A stretch of DNA of 27,497 bases from Chara braunii (GCA_003427395.1 BFEA01000461.1:457634-485130), one strand, 5' to 3'. Shown: positions 1-10,315, counted from the first letter of the stretch. A program made the numbers and translations. Notes: a model not told the origin generated them from the sequence alone.

Positions 1-368
1 AGGACACGAACCCTCCCAAGGACCGGTACTGACCGGCGGGCTGCTCGGTGTGGCACGGTAGGCCCAAAATCGGAGTTGTGGGCTGCACAACAGGCCGTCT
101 AAGTCTTGAGAGGACCTGCTGATCGCGTCGTCCTGTCTGCGACGTTAAATAATTCTTGAGGAGTTACGGGGGATCTCCTTAAATGTCTCCTCATCAGCAA
201 CAAGTCCTGTAGTGACAGCCTTAGAGTAGGTCTAGGCTAGAAACCCTAGTTGACAGGATCCTGTCCGGATTCTGTAAGTCCTTAGATTGAGTCAGTAGGT
301 CGTGTCAGTCAGGGGGTAGAGTCTAAGTGGTGAGGAGTGGAACTGTATCCAGTTGTGCACCTAGCACC
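1..368 (+). other. Leader upstream of element 1 gag
   Basis: No ORF or recognisable RNA gene is visible. By position this is the untranslated leader of element 1. I could not find an LTR end or a convincing tRNA primer-binding site in it. Confidence 0.4.
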
Positions 369-2360
369 ATGGTGAACACGCGTAGTGGAAAGAGCACTGC
401 GCCACGGTCCGAGGCCGAACACGCTAGGATCGTCGCCATCCTGAGAGAGAGAAAAGAGAAGAAAGAGCTCCTCAAGCAGGCGAAGTTAAAGGCCATAGCA
501 GAGGAGCAGGCGGCAAAGAAGAAGAAGTTAGAAGAGGAGATGATGAGATTACAGAAGGAGAAGATGTTGAAGATACTGCAGGAGGAGGAAGAGGAGGAGG
601 AGGAGGTAGAAGAAGAAGAAGAACCCCTTGAAAGGAGGCGTGGGGGAGATAGAGGAGAGACAAGTGGCACGAAGGAGGAGGACGCATGGATGGAGAAGAA
701 AATTAGCGAGTGGAGAGCTAACTTATCATTGGGCAAAGACGAAGAGGCACTGATGTCCGTGCCGCAGGAGGAGAGAGAAGCATTCGCCGGGGTATTGGAA
801 ATGATGGAGGACCCCCTGGAACGTCAGACAATGGAAGACGAAAAGAAGTTGGAGTGGAAGTTGCGTATGATGAGGGAGAAGAAGCGAAGGAGGGAGGAAG
901 CCAACCGAGTGGCTAGAGAGGTGGAGAGAGTCCGCGCATGCAAACAGGAGGTTCAGGCACAGGCAGATACCCCTCCGAAGTTAGATAAGATTCTAGGATA
1001 CCTGGAGATTCTGAGTGCGGCCTGGCTTGAGGAAAATCAGGCCAACAAGGGTCAAGATGTGACCCTGAATGCCATCCGGTCGGGCCTTAGAGAGTTTGCG
1101 CGCGACGGCGTGGTGACCCACGTCGGAACCGAGATAAAGAGATTGAAGGAAGGCGTAGATAAATTCTGCGCAGGCGCCATCGAAAGTGCCAAAGTAGTGG
1201 CCACGGCAGAGGCCGCATCACGTCCCCGCAAGGAGGCTGTAAAGCTCAAATTCCCTGACGCATATAGCGGGAAAAAGGACGATAGTTTTGATAACTGGGA
1301 GGCTAGCATAAATACATGTGTACTTGCAGCATATTGCTCCCGAGGAACAAGTCCTCGTAGCCTTCCATGCATTAAAGGACGAAGCGGCCCGCTTCGCCAG
1401 GTCCCTTGCGCGCGTTGCTGATTGTGAGCATAATATGATCGCATATTCTAGGTTGAACCCTCTCTCCACTTTTCTCAGACTCCTGCGTGAGAGGTTCGCT
1501 GACGTCACAAGGGGCGTCAGGGCCTCTGACAAACTCCAAACCATCCACTCGCGACAAAGAGGAGTGCGCGAGCACTCAAAGCTGTCATGGACGACTTAGT
1601 ACACATCCCGGACCACGGGGTCACTGAGACCTAGCTGGTCCTGTTGTTCTATTGTGCCATGCCAGAGCCCTTGCGAGGGCAATTCTTTGACAAGACCCAA
1701 CAGCCCAACATCATGTATGACGCGTTGAGTAGGGAAGTGGTCTTGTTTGAGGCCAAGTCCATGCCAGTTTCCACTTTCTGGCATAAAGACTTGCATAAGG
1801 GCAAAAAGTGGAAAGGCCGTACAATCTCTGGCCAAGTTAGGGACAAGGATCATTTGATCCTTACTTTAGACGAAGGTGGTACAGACGAGGTGCCCTACAG
1901 TCAGATAGAGTGGGGGCTTGAGGAGGAGGACAGTAATGTAGGCCAGGGGAGGACCTATGCTGCTGTCGCGGCTGGAGGGAGGCCGCAAAGTAGAGGAGGA
2001 GGCCATGGCCAAAGGTGCCAGGCCACGGGATGTCGAGGACCGGTCGCACAGGGGGTCGGCAGTCAAGGGAACCGTCAAGTGGGAGGAAGGGGTCAAGGTC
2101 CCCCGCCAAATCGTCAAGGTCCCAGTCGGTCCACGCAGCGAAGAGAAGGAAGGTCACCTCAAAGGCAAGGAGGTTGGCACCCAGGCTGGCCACAAGGCCG
2201 GCCATGGGAAGATCTAGGCCTGGACCAGAGAGTGTGGCAGCAGTGTATGGAGCAGGGGAAGTGCATATACTGCAGTGACCCGGCCCATATTATTAAATAT
2301 TGTCCTAAGTATAGACAGGCCCGATGGGCTGCCCAGGAGTCAAAAGGCAGCCGCCAGTAG
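369..2360 (+). pseudogene. Element 1 gag (capsid and nucleocapsid), frameshifted
   Basis: Gag forms the particle that packages the element RNA. I chose the ATG at 369 because it lies in a strong context (ACCATGG); the reading frame upstream has only a GTG. Residues about 10-200 are a highly charged Glu/Lys/Arg coiled coil with a poly-Glu run. A capsid-like stretch begins at KFPDAYSG (about 1250). A frameshift near 1316 moves it to the next frame (HIAPEEQVLVAFHALKDEA, to about 1550), a second shift near 1555 returns it, and TAG at 1632-1634 interrupts it. The C-terminus is Gly/Arg/Gln-rich and carries a zinc knuckle CX2CX4HX4C at 2262-2303 (CIYC, His at 2286, last Cys at 2301). The reading ends with TAG at 2358-2360. 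At least three lesions make it non-functional here. Confidence 0.85.
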
Positions 2361-3568
2361 GGGTTGCAATTGCCCCTACTACTAGGCCATGTGGGGAAGC
2401 GAGCGCGCACGTACAGGAAACTCCCACACCACATGAGCCTTCGCCAGAGGTTGCAGGCCCGTGCCTAGTTAGATGTCTAGAGACTGCTTGTGTCAACGTC
2501 TCTCTAGTCACTTCCCTCACAGGCGTGGCAGAAGAATTGAAGGAGAGAATGCCATCCTGGGCCAAAATGAGGAAAGATAGTAAAGGGCAGCTAGTGTTAG
2601 TTGATGTAGAGGTTTTTAGAAGTAGAGTGGGGGCCCTTATAGATTCAGGGGCTACTCGTAGTTATATTAGCCGCAGAGCGCTGAAAAAGCTAAGGCTAGG
2701 GTTAAAGGTCCAGAAGTTGGAAGAACCCATAGTTAGTGTCCTCGCAGACAACCGCACTATGCGTGTTGGGGACTACACTGGCACATTGTTGTCTCAGTGC
2801 TCCCGCGTTTGTGCGACTAGTGAAAAAGGAGCAACTAGAGGATCAGGTCTTCGTAGTGTATGTCAAACCCTTGATTAAGCCTAAGGAAGAGGATAGTCCG
2901 ATGGATTCAGTTATTGCCATGGAGGAGTTCAAAGACTTAACAGAGCCGCCGACAGGAGAAGTGTCGCGGCCGATCCAGCACAAAATAGAGATAGAGTCTG
3001 GCAGTAGGACTCCTAAGGGAGCAGTTTACAGGATGTCCCCCAGGAAGTTAGAGGAGATGTGCAAGCAGTTGGATGAGCTCCTCGAGAGAGGTTGGATTAG
3101 GCCCAGTTCATCTCTTTTTGGAGCACCGGTTCTATTTGTCCCCAAGAAGGAAGGTGAGTTGCGTACGTGTATAGACTACAGGGGTCTGAATGAGATCATG
3201 GTAAAGAACGTTGAGCCACTGCCAAGGATAGACGATCTCTTAGATCGGGTGCAGGGTTGCAGATATTTTTCAAAGATCCATTTGAAGCTTGGATATCATC
3301 AGATAGAGGTCCATCCTGATGACCAGTACAAGACTGCGTTCCGGACTAGATATGGGCACTACGAGTTCATAGTGATGCCCTTTGGACTGACCAACGCGCC
3401 TACCACATTCCAGCGTTGTATGAATGATTTGTTTAGGCCATGGTTAGATAGATAAGTCGTAGTGTATTTAGACGACATTTTAGTGTTCAGTAGGACCCTC
3501 CAAGAGCACCCGGGTCATTTGAGGCAGGTCTTGGAGAAGCTGAGAGAGGGCAACTTCAAGATCAACGT
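2324..3568 (+). pseudogene. Element 1 pol: aspartic protease and N-terminal half of reverse transcriptase, truncated
   Basis: The protease active site is LIDSGATRSYI, with Asp at 2642-2644; it lies in a frame different from the gag end and from RT. A frameshift near 2800 leads into RT, which is readable from about 2805: [34 protein letters not shown], then TAA at 3453-3455, then VVVYLDDILVFS with YLDD at 3465-3476. The motif normally written FSKIDLKSGYHQI reads [13 protein letters not shown], so the first catalytic Asp is His (CAT, 3279-3281). The reading ends at KINV, where the element 2 LTR begins. RNase H and integrase are absent from the window. The family assignment to Ty3/Gypsy RT is secure. 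Confidence 0.9.
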
Positions 3569-3570
3569 TG

Positions 3571-3590
3571 TCGGGACTTGTGAGTCCCGA
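3571..3590. repeat. Perfect hairpin at the left LTR terminus
   Basis: TCGGGACT and AGTCCCGA are perfect 8-bp inverted arms separated by TGTG, starting two bases inside the LTR end. The right LTR has the same structure at 24457-24476 with loop GGTG. It may be part of the integrase recognition end; that role is an inference. Confidence 0.85.
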
Positions 3591-4054
3591 ATGGTTTCCC
3601 GTCACTCGAGAGACTGTATATGACCAATTTGTGCACGACAGAGAAAACCGGAGGCGGGAATGCTGGAAAGAGCGAAAGCATGGGCATGGACAGTAGGAAG
3701 CCAGAGGCTGTCCAAAGTCGTCGGGGCCTCCAAACTAGAAAGGGGTTGTCTAAGCAGGAAGCGGCAAAGGACTGTGAGAGAATAGCAGGGGCGACTCTTT
3801 CCCCAAGGACGGAGAAGGGCCGTCGGGAAGTCGGTAGTAGCATAGGAGGTGCGTAGGAAGGAAGTGGGAAGGGACAGGGCGCAAGGCGCTGACGCGACGC
3901 GGCGGCAAGAGGGCCAAGGAGACCGCAGGGTAGGTGGGATCCGACACCGGAACGAAATAGCATGCGGGACGCAATAGGAGCAGGGAGCAGAGATCGCTGT
4001 AAGGCGAAAGGACGTCAGGAGCACCAAGGAAAGACATGGTACAGGAGGGGCAGG

Positions 4055-4261
4055 AGTGTCGGGGACCACATGGGATCGAAGGACGGGACGGTACCAGCAG
4101 AACAAAGTGTCGGGGACCACGCGGGACCAGGGGACGGCGTGGTGCCGGCAGGGTGAAGTACCGCGAACCGCGTGAGACCAAGGGAAAGACGTAATGCAGG
4201 CGGGCCGAAGTGCCAGGGACCGTGTGGGCCTAGATAAAATGGCGGCACCAACGAAACCACT
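4055..4261. repeat. 51-bp tandem repeats in U3 of the left LTR, about four units
   Basis: Units begin AGTGTCGGGGACCA, AGTGTCGGGGACCA, AGTACCGCGAACCG and AGTGCCAGGGACCG at a spacing of 51-52 bp and diverge progressively. The same array is at 24950-25156. Upstream position relative to the TATA box would suit an enhancer-like U3 repeat (inference). Confidence 0.75.
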
Positions 4262-5112
4262 AGCAGATTGGGTATCGACGGAATAAAAAAGAGTCAGGAG
4301 CCACGAACAGGGGCCGAAGGTCGGATGCCGTCGGTAGGGTAGTTAACGACCAACCCAAGAGGGGGGACGCGCGAGAACGGGTTGTCACCCAGGATGACGT
4401 CGGACGAAGAGGAGGGGCTAGGAGAAATAAGAAAAGGAGGAGAAGTCGAGCGCTGACAGGAATTGTCGACAGAACGGAGAAGACGGGCACGAGGCGAGAA
4501 AGACAGAAGGCACCTGGGGCGACCCGAGGGGACCCGGGATCAAATGCAACAACAACAAAAATAAAATAACATAACATCAGGTGGACGGGACCTTCCGGGC
4601 CAGGGGGGTTCGGATGAAAATGCTAAGCACCGCCACGGCAAGCGGCGGCGGGAGGTGCCGAAGGGAAAGAGGAGAGGGAGTAGCGGCAGGAAGGGGGGGG
4701 GCGGCCAGCAGTCCGAGTATCCCGGATCAGCCAGGCCAAGAAAAACGAAGTTCCAAGGGCTCCACGTGGAAAAAGGGCTGGTCGGAGAAAATCGAAGCAA
4801 GGGGGTCTAAAAACTGGAAGCGGCGGTAGCAAAAAGGAGCCCCCTTTGGCCTTGGGGCTGCCACTACTGCAATCCGAGGTGTAACGGCCATATGCCGGTT
4901 GCAAAATCAGGTCTTGGGAAAGGTCCAACAGCTAGAAAGAGGAGAAATAGTTGTTGGACACTTGTCCCAATAGTAAATAAAAGAGAAAGGAGGAAAAAGG
5001 GGGAGAAAAGGGGGGGAGAATGAGACAAAGGAGGAGGAATGAGTGGAGGAAAAGGTGCCGCCAGGTTGGGATTGCAGCAATAGAGACTGGCAGGTCTCAA
5101 TGATGACCTCAT

Positions 5113-5133
5113 CCCTCCTAGATCCTAGGAGGG
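5113..5133. repeat. Inverted repeat in LTR, arms CCCTCCTAG/CTAGGAGGG
   Basis: Perfect 9-bp arms with the 3-bp loop ATC. It is conserved in the right LTR at 26004-26024. Confidence 0.8.
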
Positions 5134-5141
5134 CAGCCCGG

Positions 5142-5180
5142 ATTGCAGAGATAAGGTCCTTGGGGCATTATCTCTGCAAT
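5142..5180. repeat. Inverted repeat in LTR, 13-bp perfect arms
   Basis: ATTGCAGAGATAA (5142-5154) is the reverse complement of TTATCTCTGCAAT (5168-5180), with a 13-bp spacer. In the right LTR the structure is at 26034-26072 with one changed base in the left arm. Confidence 0.85.
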
Positions 5181-5282
5181 ATCTGAATTTCAAGCAGCAA
5201 AACTAAGGAAAAATGTTGATGTGAGTTGGTCGGCTCATTCTTGGGCCTTAGATCTGAGATCCGATCTTGCGGAGGAGGAGAT

Positions 5283-5318
5283 CTAGCCGTTTTTTGTGGG
5301 CTGACACAAAACGGCTAG
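5283..5318. repeat. Inverted repeat in LTR around CTAGCCGTTTT
   Basis: CTAGCCGTTTT...GTG pairs with CACAAAACGGCTAG around a 6-base loop, with a 2-base bulge. The right LTR copy at 26175-26210 keeps it with one C-to-T change that would give a G-T pair in RNA. Confidence 0.8.
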
Positions 5319-5493
5319 CTCCGGAATGAGTTGGCAGCAAAATGGAGGGAAAACAAAGAGAGGAACAAAACAAAACTGCGTATTTGGCCCAAAGATTGGG
5401 CCAGATACACCAAAAAAATTAAAAATTGAAGTAAAAGGCTCAAATTTGGGCCAAGGGGAACTTGGGGGTAGCTCGGAATGATGAGGACCGTGG

Positions 5494-5519
5494 ATCTCAG
5501 CCAAATCCAAGGCTGAGAT
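5494..5519. repeat. Inverted repeat in LTR, arms ATCTCAGCC/GGCTGAGAT
   Basis: Perfect 9-bp arms with an 8-bp loop. It is unchanged in the right LTR at 26386-26411. Confidence 0.8.
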
Positions 5520-5853
5520 TTGTGCCGCCACTTGGGAAAATGTAACAGCCTACTCACAAGAGGCCTAGATTAGGAAAAGACCATATGGGTCTCTAGGCCC
5601 TCAAATTTCGGTAAAGCCTGCATTTTGGGGTAGTGGTACCCAAAAGACAGCACTTTTGAAAGAAAAAGAGGCCGGGGTAGGCCAAGGGGTAGTCCGAGGA
5701 GGTACCAGCCATCCTGACTGCATGTACCTCGCCGAAATGAGTCCCGAGTACCTCTAGATAGGCCAAAACAGAAAATTTGGGCTAGGGGGTACCTCGCTCC
5801 ACCTAGAGGCACTTGGGGAGGCCTAGGGGTTGGGCGGTGCACCAGCTTCAACC

Positions 5854-5860
5854 TATATAA
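5854..5860 (+). promoter_or_regulatory. TATA box of the left LTR
   Basis: TATATAA lies in the context CCTATATAAGCTGAGG and is conserved in the right LTR at 26748. It would start the genomic RNA about 25-35 bp downstream, near 5885, at a short inverted repeat around GCATGAGAGGAGCCCATGC. U3 would thus be about 2.3 kb, which is unusually long. Confidence 0.75.
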
Positions 5861-5993
5861 GCTGAGGATGCAGGCCGCCACTCTCATTTGAGCATGAGAG
5901 GAGCCCATGCTGCCAAAATGAGTCCGTGAGAGCATCCTAGTGAGCTAGAGCAAGGAAGGAAGAGCCGGAGCTGGCCTGGAGCCTGGCTATGGT

Positions 5994-5999
5994 AATAGA
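5994..5999 (+). promoter_or_regulatory. Degenerate poly(A) signal position (AATAGA)
   Basis: AATAGA lies 140 bp after the TATA box. The right LTR has the canonical AATAAA at exactly the same distance, which fits an R region about 100-150 bp long. Confidence 0.5.
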
Positions 6000-6153
6000 G
6001 TTGAGGGAGAAGGCCTAGAGGCTAGCGGGAAGAGAGGCCAGTGGTCCGCCATAGCCCTCAAGCTGTGAAGTAGGAGGAGAGCTGAAAGGGGTCCACTTAG
6101 CCCTTCTAGAGGGAAGGACTCCACAGCCTTAGAGGGAAGGACTCCACCGCCCT

Positions 6154-6486
6154 CAACCCTTCTTCCACCTCCATCACCTACACCCATCCACCATAGCCGG
6201 TCACTCGCAACCCTTCTTCCACCTCCATCACCTACACCCACCCACCATAGCCGACCACCCCCAACGCTTCTTCCACCTCCATCACCTACACCCATCCACC
6301 ATAGCCGACCACTCCCAACCCTTCTTCCACCTCCGTCACCTACACCCACCCACCATAGCCAACCACTCCCAACCCTTCATCCACCTCCATCACCTACACC
6401 CATCCACCATAGCCGACCGCCTCAACCCCTCTTCTTCCTCCATCACCTACACCCGTCCACCATAGCCAACCACCCCGACCCTTCTT
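6154..6486. repeat. 54-bp minisatellite, about six units
   Basis: Units begin CAACCCTTCTTCCACCTCC and repeat every 54 bp (for example 6154 and 6208), each ending CCACCATAGCC plus a variable stretch. The array begins immediately after the two LTRs stop matching and is absent from the right copy. It creates an 18-residue repeat in an antisense frame, which I regard as incidental. Confidence 0.9.
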
Positions 6487-6607
6487 CTCTATCGTCTCCT
6501 TCACCCACTCGAAAGTCATGAGGATCGCAAGAGGGGGGGGGGTAGATGGGATCTTGGGTAGAGGTAGGTCAAGAGGGGGCGAGGTTGATTAGGATGTGAA
6601 AACTTCT

Positions 6608-6612
<5 letters not shown>

Positions 6613-6700
<88 letters not shown>
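6613..6700. repeat. (TC)44 microsatellite
   Basis: An uninterrupted run of 44 TC dinucleotides. The right side of the window has a pyrimidine-rich CTT tract at the comparable place after the LTR match ends, but the two are not the same sequence. Confidence 0.97.
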
Positions 6701-6704
<4 letters not shown>

Positions 6705-9532
6705 CCCATGCCTCCAAACTCTTTAACCCTTACCTCTTCCTCGCTCCCTCCTTTCCATGGCACGTAACTGACCTCTACCCTCACCTGTTACATTGTCAGG
6801 GGACGAACGGTAATGAACTTGATCCTCACTTGGTGGAAAGAGAGGGCAAGGGGAGGGCAGCCGGTCCCTTGTGCCACCAAGAAGGAAAAGTGTCGAACTG
6901 TTGTGGACATTGGAGAAAGCGGAAAGGAGTGCTATTTTTGTAACAAGGTCAGTTTGACTCAACCATCCTCCCCGACTGCATGACTAAGATAAAGGCAGGG
7001 CTTGCTTGAGAGAGGGGAAAAACAACCAAAAGATCGTCGAAGGGCAAAGGAAGCTTAGGATTGCGGGAAAGGGCGGTGCGTTGACCCCAATGGGGATTGT
7101 ATTTGGTCCATGCTTTGTGTGGTGTTGTGAAGGTAAGTAGCTCGGGATGGGTGTCGAGCGGGACTGGATCCACCAGAAAACTGGGTAAGGGAGGGACGTA
7201 GACCTCGCATAAACTATGAATGCAGGATGGGTTTTGACGGTTGGATGCCTGGATGAATGGTAGATGTCGAATGCGGCTTGCATGGTGATTGAATGCAATG
7301 GCTCTCTTAAATGTATTGTACGCCCGGAAGGACTGAGGGCGGTCTTGGATAGGTGAATGCAACACTAGTGACTCAAGCAAAAAAAATATAGCGGCTAGGC
7401 GTCCGGGTGAAACCACCCCACCCCGAGGAAGGGGTAGGGGCGGCCTTGAGTCGCTAGGATTAGTGAAGAAGTGTGTGGTCCAATGGATGACGCTTGGCAT
7501 ACACATGAAACGAAGATAAACTCTCAATGAACTCCCTGGACTGCATGCGTATTGGAAGGAGCAATTGCCTGGTCAGATGAAAAGAGAATCAAGCAAACGT
7601 CACGAGTGCCTAAAGAGCTACCATCGAGAGCGGAGCTACATCCCCCAATGTAAAGCCCTCTCACAAAAGGCCCATCCCCATCCATCTCAAAGCACTAGGT
7701 GGGGATGCCCCTGGGACGAACGACCCGCACCCTGAGCGTGAGCGTGGGCGGGTCGAGCCAAACGGGACCCGCAGCGGGGTCAACGTAGGCTCGAAAGTCC
7801 TTCAGGGTACGGCCCCTACAAAAGTGGTCGAGGTGTCGGGTATTGGGTTAAACTGACCCATACGGTCTCGAGGGGGGCGCCCGACGCATGACCGTGAACA
7901 TAAACCTGAAGACAAGGAATATGGACTTGTGTATGCTCTATCCCTTGAGTGAATCAGATTTGAGGGTGGCTGGGCGCATGGCAAGGCCAGGCCTGGAGGA
8001 AGAACATGCATGTTGGACATTTGATCAGCCATCTCCCTTGGAGGTGACTCTAGTCCTCCTTCCCTCGGGTTGATGTTCGTCAGACCGGGGAAGCCTTGGG
8101 CAAGCCGCAGGTCGACCCTTCCTCTTCATGTGAAAGAAGGGCTCCGGTAACCTGGCAGGCAATTGGGATTCCGGGCTAGTCCGGGTTCCGATGGAAATCC
8201 CGCGGCGGAGTGATTCGACCGACACGGGTGCTCTCTTTCCTTTTCTCCGGAGCCCAGCGGGCTCCACGCACCACACTTAATGCTTGAAGGAACCTCATAT
8301 GAACACAAAGGGTAATCGAGAAGGAACAATCCTGCCCTATGAACGGACACATAAGCAAAGATAAGCGAATGAAGGGAGTTGCTAGACTCCGAGGAAAACT
8401 AGCTCACCATTGAAGATGCTCATTGCTCACGAGAAGGAACCGGGCACTGTGTATGGATGTTAGGGGTGAGTGGCACGCCCTGTCCTGAGAGAAAAATTGT
8501 GAGCTATGGGTAGGAAGCGTTGGGTGCACCAGGGGAAAGGCACTTGTGTTATGTGTGTCCCACTTGGGACTTGTGATTGCATGATTGGGATTTCGAGCGT
8601 CCTGCCATTTGGAAGGAAAGGGGGGGTCTGCACCGGCCACTGCGGGTTGCCAAACATCGTTCTCTTTGTAGACTGTCGTTTGTTCGTGTGCGGGGGTCAG
8701 ACCACCGAGCTGTCTAACGGGAGTTTGTCACGTCGAGTGCTTATTAGCATTCTCGTCCGTGCAGTGACAGGCTTCGGCTCGATTGATCTGTCGAGCGGGG
8801 TGTGAAACGTTCCTCAGGTGGGGCCTAGCCTGTGGACTGGCGGAGGGAGCACCACTGCATGGGGGCAAAGACGGAGCCTGGGAGGCGATCAGTAGCTTCT
8901 CATAGCCTGGTTTGGAAAAAGGCTGTTCCTTATCGGACCAATGGAAGTGAGTGCCTGGACGGCTGGCTCCAATGGCCCTACCGAGATGTGCGGGGTGATT
9001 CCTGAGATTAACGGTGGGTACGCGAGCGGCAAGTCGGGATGGGGATTCTGGGCAAGAAGGTGAGGGCGACCCCCCACTGGAGTCTGGGTACCACCCTCGC
9101 GACGATTGAGGAGATGACCATTTTCGGGGGAAAAGGTCGGTGAGGAGATGACCGACCTGTGTGCGACGTTTGCCCGAGTTTTGCTTTTTGTGCCTCCCTA
9201 TGTAAAGTTGCCTGACGAATGTTGGACGGGGACCGAGTTTCTAGTCTATTCTCAACCCCTGCCTAAGTATGCACGAGTGAGAGAACATGAGGAAGAGGCT
9301 GGTTAGGAGTCGGAAGAAAGTGGAACCAAGAAAAGAGGAATGCGCGTGGCTGGTGATCGATTGGGGGTATGGTACGGCAATGGCGCCTGGGAAATGGATA
9401 GGAAAGGTTAGGGAGGCCCGGATGAGGGGCCTGGAAAACAACTCTCATCTAGAAAGGGAAAGAAAACCATTTGACCATGAGAGGCCGTGTGGTGCTCTCA
9501 TGTGGGAATAGGACTGGCACCGGAAAAACGGG
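6701..9532 (+). other. Long leader of element 2 without recognisable genes
   Basis: About 2.8 kb in which no plus-strand ORF over 100 codons and no known motif was seen. Two hairpins are notable: 7416-7440 (two CCCC/GGGG stems around GAGGAA) and 9135-9157 (GGTCGGT/ACCGACC around GAGGAGATG). The region probably includes the untranslated leader and packaging signal. I did not find a convincing tRNA primer-binding site. A 74-codon ORF at 9287-9511 has no recognisable features. Confidence 0.45.
7416..7440. repeat. GC-rich hairpin in the element 2 leader
   Basis: CCCCACCCC (7416-7424) can pair with GGGGTAGGGG (7431-7440) around GAGGAA, with one bulged base. A packaging or dimerisation role is possible but not shown. 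Confidence 0.5.
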
Positions 9533-10315
9533 ATGGCGCGATGGTTGTCACCTCCTTTCTACTCCAGTGGCCCGGAAATGCCTATAGACGTAAGGGATGG
9601 GGTGTCTGTTGTTCTCCCGGAAGAAGGGACGTGGATCGACCTGGAGCCAACTTATGAAACTGTGATGCTGGACGAGAAGGACGCGTTCCTCTGGATAGAG
9701 ACAACCTGGACTGAGGTCAGCGTGACAAGACTTTCATCCAGCCTGATGGACCTAGAGTTCCGGGGAACAGTGGAAGCTCGAGGATGGGTCTACGTATCTC
9801 AGGAAATGGAAAATGCAATGGTAGTGGGACTAGTATTGGGCACNGCACCAGAACAGTTGTTTAAGCAAGCGGAACGGGAGGTGATATGGGCAGCATGTCA
9901 ACGGGCGGAAATGGAGATGGAAAGGATGGAGGTGCGAGTGGAACTTAGGACAATGAGGTGTGTGTTACCCCCGTTTCTGGTAAATGATGTCTTCGGAACC
10001 AGGGATAGATTGGAGCGGATATGTCGGTCGATGACGTGCCTGAGGCTGTATCAATGTGCTAGACAGGACTTCTTTAGGCTGTCGGTGGAAGCAGGGCCGT
10101 TTGAAGGAAACTGGGGGGAAGAATTAGCTGAGGTGTTAAACCTCCGCAGCGCGGACAAAATCTTTGTTCCCAGCTCGGTGCATTGGCAGATAGTTTACCG
10201 GAATGTGGCGGCGGGTGAAACTTTCCTGGAGGGAGTGAAAGAGTTGTTCTTGGACGAGGAGGGGGATTCCAGTGATGAGGAGGACGGGGACGAGCTAGAG
10301 GACTGGGACTTCTGA
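9533..10315 (+). CDS. Accessory gene A, first of four paralogues upstream of gag; unknown family
   Basis: This 260-residue protein has no signal peptide or membrane segment and I recognise no known domain. It shares an ordered set of blocks with the three genes after it: start MAR, GVSVVLP (residues 23-29), GWVYVSQE (84-91), a hydrophobic-acidic stretch around PEQLFKQA, VLPPFLVNDVFG (144-155), the block AGPFEGNWGEEL (187-198), and a C-terminal block HWQIVYRNVAAGETFLEGV (218-236). Unlike the others it ends in a strongly acidic tail (DEEGDSSDEEDGDELEDWDF). It is fully open; the ambiguous base at 9844 is the third position of ACN and so still gives Thr. The start ATG at 9533 aligns with MAR in the sister genes. 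It is probably translated from the element RNA or a spliced form of it; the function is unknown. Confidence 0.75.
   Translation: MARWLSPPFYSSGPEMPIDVRDGVSVVLPEEGTWIDLEPTYETVMLDEKDAFLWIETTWTEVSVTRLSSSLMDLEFRGTVEARGWVYVSQEMENAMVVGLVLGXAPEQLFKQAEREVIWAACQRAEMEMERMEVRVELRTMRCVLPPFLVNDVFGTRDRLERICRSMTCLRLYQCARQDFFRLSVEAGPFEGNWGEELAEVLNLRSADKIFVPSSVHWQIVYRNVAAGETFLEGVKELFLDEEGDSSDEEDGDELEDWDF

Larger units (their letters stand above)
1..3568 (+). mobile_element. Element 1: truncated, decayed Ty3/Gypsy LTR retrotransposon (left part)
   Basis: The order gag, CCHC knuckle, aspartic protease, reverse transcriptase on the plus strand is that of a Ty3/Gypsy element. Its 5' LTR is not seen and would lie left of the window. 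Coding sequence stops abruptly inside RT at 3568/3569, where the TG of the element 2 LTR begins, so the rest of RT, RNase H and integrase should lie beyond the right LTR, outside the window. Frameshifts near 1316, 1555 and 2800 and stops at 1632 and 3453 show that it is decayed. It is the older of the two nested elements because it is the interrupted one. Confidence 0.88.
3569..6136 (+). repeat. Left LTR of element 2 (matched part)
   Basis: It starts TGTCGGGACTTG and aligns along its whole length with 24455-27029, with scattered substitutions and short indels, at roughly 95% identity by eye. It contains a terminal hairpin, 51-bp tandem repeats, a cluster of inverted repeats, a TATA box at 5854 and AATAGA at 5994. 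The match to the right copy ends at about 6136, after the words CTCCACAGCCTTAGAGG. No TG...CA end with a primer-binding site could be recognised there, so the true LTR end may lie further right, beyond a rearranged region. Confidence 0.88.

Noticed and set aside
3602-4181. Long antisense Pro/Ser-rich ORFs in the left LTR, with relatives at 24488-25087
   Set aside because: They follow the 51-bp repeats and purine-rich plus strand. They are broken differently in the two LTRs and have no known motif.
5987-6349. Antisense Gly/Arg repeat ORF
   Set aside because: It is the translation of the 54-bp minisatellite, whose period is a multiple of three.
6569-6784. Antisense Arg-Glu repeat ORF
   Set aside because: It is produced by the (TC)44 microsatellite.
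6790-6815. Possible primer-binding site TTGTCAGGGGACGAAC after ACA
   Set aside because: It follows no recognisable LTR end and I cannot match it to a tRNA 3' end from the sequence alone.
6949-7527. 192-codon antisense ORF in the leader
   Set aside because: No recognisable domain or conserved motif; length alone is not enough in low-stop sequence.
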